From NCBI GenBank assembly GCA_031423615.1, contig JANPFV010000119.1, forward strand, positions 1 through 8,278: a DNA stretch of 8,278 nucleotides, in the 5' to 3' direction. The DNA is from JADLGJ01 sp031423615. GTDB lineage: Bacteria; Omnitrophota; Gorgyraeia; Zapsychrales; JANLHA01. Positions 6,303-8,278 of the stretch are shown in pieces. The notes beneath the pieces are model-generated. The model searched no databases. It had not been told where the DNA came from and worked only from the letters and a program-made list of their open reading frames with translations. The position numbers were made by a program, and so were the translations under genes. Within the stretch, counting starts at the first letter, position 1. Each line of letters opens with the position of its first letter.

Positions 6303-7368
6303 TTTTACTGTTCCCAAAATTATTATCTAAAAAAGATTTCTTAAGTACGGTGCCTTCGGGTACGGCGAATATAAAATCTTTCTGACTCAATTCGGGAGAA
6401 GTGATCTGCGAATGAATTTCAACGGAGTTCCCTTTCATTTTAAAATCTTTCATTTTTTCGCGGGCCATCTTTAAGGTATCTTTCATTTGCCGAATCTGCT
6501 CTGGATTACCTTCTTGTCCCATGGCTTTGATCGATTCTATCATCTGCTCATCACTAAATTCGGGAAAAGGAGATTCACCTTCCGGCGTATCTAACGATTG
6601 AGAATGTTTCTTTATCAAATATTTTGATTTAGAAATCCAATACGTTTCTTCCTTTGGAAATCTGGAATGGCCCCGGATCACATAACATTCTTCATTATCT
6701 ACCAACTCTGACCCCATGAGCTGGACATCCCTCAAGGATGAAAAAATGTCGTTCTTTTGCTTAAAAAAATCAAAAAACAAGGAAGGAATAGTATGGGCCG
6801 AGCCGCCGGAGATTCCCGTTGCCGCTGCTATCGCCATTTCGTCATTCGTGGCTTTAGAATAACTGTTGACGGGCGGACCCATATACAAAAAAGGATGGGA
6901 TCCATCCGACCACACCGCACCAGTGCTATTCATAAAACTGGCAGTATTTTGCTTCCAGGTTATACGGTATAAATTTGGCTTTTTCAAAACGATTGTAAAT
7001 TCTTTTTTAATTACGGACTCATTGCCCCCCTTGAGCTGTATATGAGCGGTGATTGTTCCCGAGGATTGATAAGTCTCCATGGCTTTGTAGGCCGCCAGCG
7101 TTTTCTCAAAAATAACTTTGGGATCCTCTGGCAGAGACGAAAGACTCGGGACAGCATTTTGGGAAAGCGGTTTTTTGCCTGCATCCTGATTAATCTGGTC
7201 CCAATAGTACGTCAGATTGACACCGATCCCGCTATCGACCTTGATAAACTGCTCATTGCGCTCGACGATCTTGCCTTCCACGATTTTACCGGATTTGAGT
7301 TTGATGGTCTCCCCAAAAACTGGCACAGCCATCAAACAGAATAAAAATGCAAGACTCAATTTTGACAT
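6247..7368 (-). CDS. Exported LolA/DUF2092-like protein with N-terminal small beta domain
   Basis: The product is 373 residues. I chose the ATG at 7366-7368 because it opens a clear signal peptide (MSKLSLAFLFCLMAVPVFG, cleavage near residue 19-20) and has a strong ribosome binding site 7 nt upstream. The longer upstream frame overlaps the previous gene and lacks these signals. Residues 20-60 form a compact beta module (TIKLKSGKIVEGKIVERN, then YYWDQI), of a type often placed at the start of exported bacterial proteins. Residues 83-345 resemble the LolA/DUF2092 half-barrel fold: a helix with YKAMETYQSSGTI, strands ending in KKPNLYRITW, and a closing TSPELSQKDFIFAVPEGTVL segment. LolA-type proteins bind lipids or lipoproteins in the periplasm; the exact ligand here is unknown. 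Residues 347-373 are a hydrophilic Asn/Lys/Ser tail, encoded mostly by DNA that overlaps the next gene. The fold call is by pattern recognition and needs a profile search. Confidence 0.85.
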   Translation of the reverse strand: MSKLSLAFLFCLMAVPVFGETIKLKSGKIVEGKIVERNEQFIKVDSGIGVNLTYYWDQINQDAGKKPLSQNAVPSLSSLPEDPKVIFEKTLAAYKAMETYQSSGTITAHIQLKGGNESVIKKEFTIVLKKPNLYRITWKQNTASFMNSTGAVWSDGSHPFLYMGPPVNSYSKATNDEMAIAAATGISGGSAHTIPSLFFDFFKQKNDIFSSLRDVQLMGSELVDNEECYVIRGHSRFPKEETYWISKSKYLIKKHSQSLDTPEGESPFPEFSDEQMIESIKAMGQEGNPEQIRQMKDTLKMAREKMKDFKMKGNSVEIHSQITSPELSQKDFIFAVPEGTVLKKSFLDNNFGNSKNDENKKASGDSSRKDSSR

Positions 7369-7375
7369 GACTTCG

Positions 7376-7383
7376 TTCCTCCC
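7376..7383 (-). promoter_or_regulatory. Ribosome binding site of the LolA-like gene
   Basis: The minus strand reads GGGAGGAA here, 7 nt before the ATG at 7366-7368. It is the strongest Shine-Dalgarno sequence in the window. It decides the start of this gene against the longer frame that begins upstream. It lies in the 22-bp space after the stop of the preceding gene. Confidence 0.75.
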
Positions 7384-7390
7384 GGGTTCT

Positions 7391-8278
7391 TTACCGCGCA
7401 AATTTCTCATTGTAAGATGTGACCAGGTCCTGCTGATGTTGAAATTCATTCTGATATTGTTTGTACAATTCCTTAGCCATCTCGATGGCCTGGTTTTGTT
7501 CACGAACAAGATCATTATGTTCATTAACCCAAAAATTATATTCCGAACTGTCCGGTTGGGTTCCGATCTTGTTGTCTAAGCGGTCGATAGATATCTGGCG
7601 GACTTCGTTCTCCCGTTTGCGTATATCAAGTTCCGTTTCCATGGCCTTGATTTTGCCTTTATGATTTTCGATCTCGGCCTTGACCTTTGCGGCTTCGGCG
7701 AGCAAAACCTGATCACTCGGAGAGACGCGCATCTCAACGGGAACAGGCAGGGGATATTCATTCATATTTTGGGCTTGCGCCTGTGACGGCAGAACAGCGG
7801 GAACAACCGCGGCCACAGCGGCGATCGGCGCAACTTTTGGCAAAGCCGATGTTGTCGAAACCACAGGGTTCTCTGCGGCCATCCGAGCTTGCGGGGAAGG
7901 CAAAGGATCACCTTGGGGAGCCGCAACGGTTGTCTTAAGTATAACCGGTGGAACCGGTGTTGAAGCCACATGAAAAGAAGGACGGAGCATCAGCACGACA
8001 ACAATAAAAATGACCAATCCCACGGCCCATGCTAAAGCCGGACTTTGTGCCGAAGTTCCCTGGGCCGCGGGAGTCGTTTCTTTTGTTTTGATTTCATGGA
8101 GCCATTCTCTTTTGATGGCTTCTAATTCTTCTTTAAAACCTTCCTTCTTCGCTTCGGCGGCCCAATCTATGGCTTCTTTCATAATGCCTTCGGCCTGTTC
8201 ATACGCCTGATATTTATCGTGGACCTCGACGGAAATCAGCTTCAATTCCTTGGCTACAATCTCACGTAAAAGCATCTG
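7391..8278 (-). CDS. Single-pass membrane protein with Ala/Pro-rich linker and C-terminal coiled coil (5'-partial)
   Basis: I do not recognise this family. The reading frame is open to the right edge. An ATG lies at 8273-8275, but the frame continues upstream of it, so the true start is probably outside the window. Numbering from that ATG gives 294 residues. Residues 1-65 are charged and probably helical. Residues 80-97 form one strongly hydrophobic transmembrane segment (AWAVGLVIFIVVVLML). Residues 99-185 are a low-complexity Ala/Pro/Val-rich linker. Residues 188-294 are rich in Glu, Lys, Gln and Asn and look like coiled coil. There is no cleavable signal peptide in the visible part, so an inner-membrane protein with a cytoplasmic N-terminus and a long periplasmic stalk is the simplest topology. 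Its TAA stop is 22 bp from the start of the next gene, so the two are probably co-transcribed. It could be a scaffold or adaptor for the envelope proteins encoded nearby; that is inference only. Confidence 0.8.
   Translation of the reverse strand, partial: QMLLREIVAKELKLISVEVHDKYQAYEQAEGIMKEAIDWAAEAKKEGFKEELEAIKREWLHEIKTKETTPAAQGTSAQSPALAWAVGLVIFIVVVLMLRPSFHVASTPVPPVILKTTVAAPQGDPLPSPQARMAAENPVVSTTSALPKVAPIAAVAAVVPAVLPSQAQAQNMNEYPLPVPVEMRVSPSDQVLLAEAAKVKAEIENHKGKIKAMETELDIRKRENEVRQISIDRLDNKIGTQPDSSEYNFWVNEHNDLVREQNQAIEMAKELYKQYQNEFQHQQDLVTSYNEKFAR

Noticed and set aside
7369..7524. Upstream extension of the LolA-like frame to 7524
   Set aside because: It overlaps the preceding gene, is not signal-peptide-like, and the ATG at 7368 has a strong ribosome binding site and opens a clean signal peptide.

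Overview
The window is one compact, single-direction gene cluster. Eight convincing genes all lie on the minus strand, so transcription runs from the right edge towards the left. Intergenic spaces are almost absent. Three junctions are 4-bp stop/start overlaps (5889-5892, 2258-2261, 1035-1038), one is an unusually long ~56-bp overlap, and two are gaps of 6 and 22 bp. The only real gap inside the cluster is 65 bp, before the kinase gene. This looks like one operon entered from beyond the right edge and ending near position 150.

Layout in transcription order: (1) 7391-8278, the 3' part of a gene for a single-pass membrane protein with an Ala/Pro-rich linker and coiled coils; (2) 6247-7368, an exported protein joining a small N-terminal beta domain to a LolA/DUF2092-like domain; (3) 5889-6302, a small protein that looks like a remote GrpE; (4) 3388-5892, a large divergent Hsp70; (5) 2258-3322, a soluble Hanks-type Ser/Thr kinase, preceded by a possible 19-residue leader ORF; (6) 1917-2261, a stand-alone FHA domain; (7) 1035-1910, a membrane-anchored esterase-D-like alpha/beta hydrolase; (8) 151-1038, a secreted protein of unknown family. 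Positions 1-150 are AT-rich, with weak inverted repeats and perhaps the start of a further minus-strand gene.

Functional reading (inference): the middle genes pair a cytoplasmic kinase and a phospho-threonine reader (FHA) with an Hsp70 and a candidate nucleotide-exchange partner. The flanking genes encode membrane or exported proteins. A plausible model is a phospho-regulated chaperone module serving envelope protein or lipoprotein handling. No part of this is proven by sequence alone.

Organism: GC is moderate by eye. The combination of Hanks kinase plus FHA, divergent Hsp70, and an exported LolA-like protein with a 'LKSGKIVEGKI'-type N-terminal module suggests an uncultured Gram-negative lineage such as Omnitrophota or another PVC-related or deltaproteobacteria-like group. 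This assignment is tentative. I saw no rRNA, tRNA, CRISPR array, insertion sequence or phage gene.
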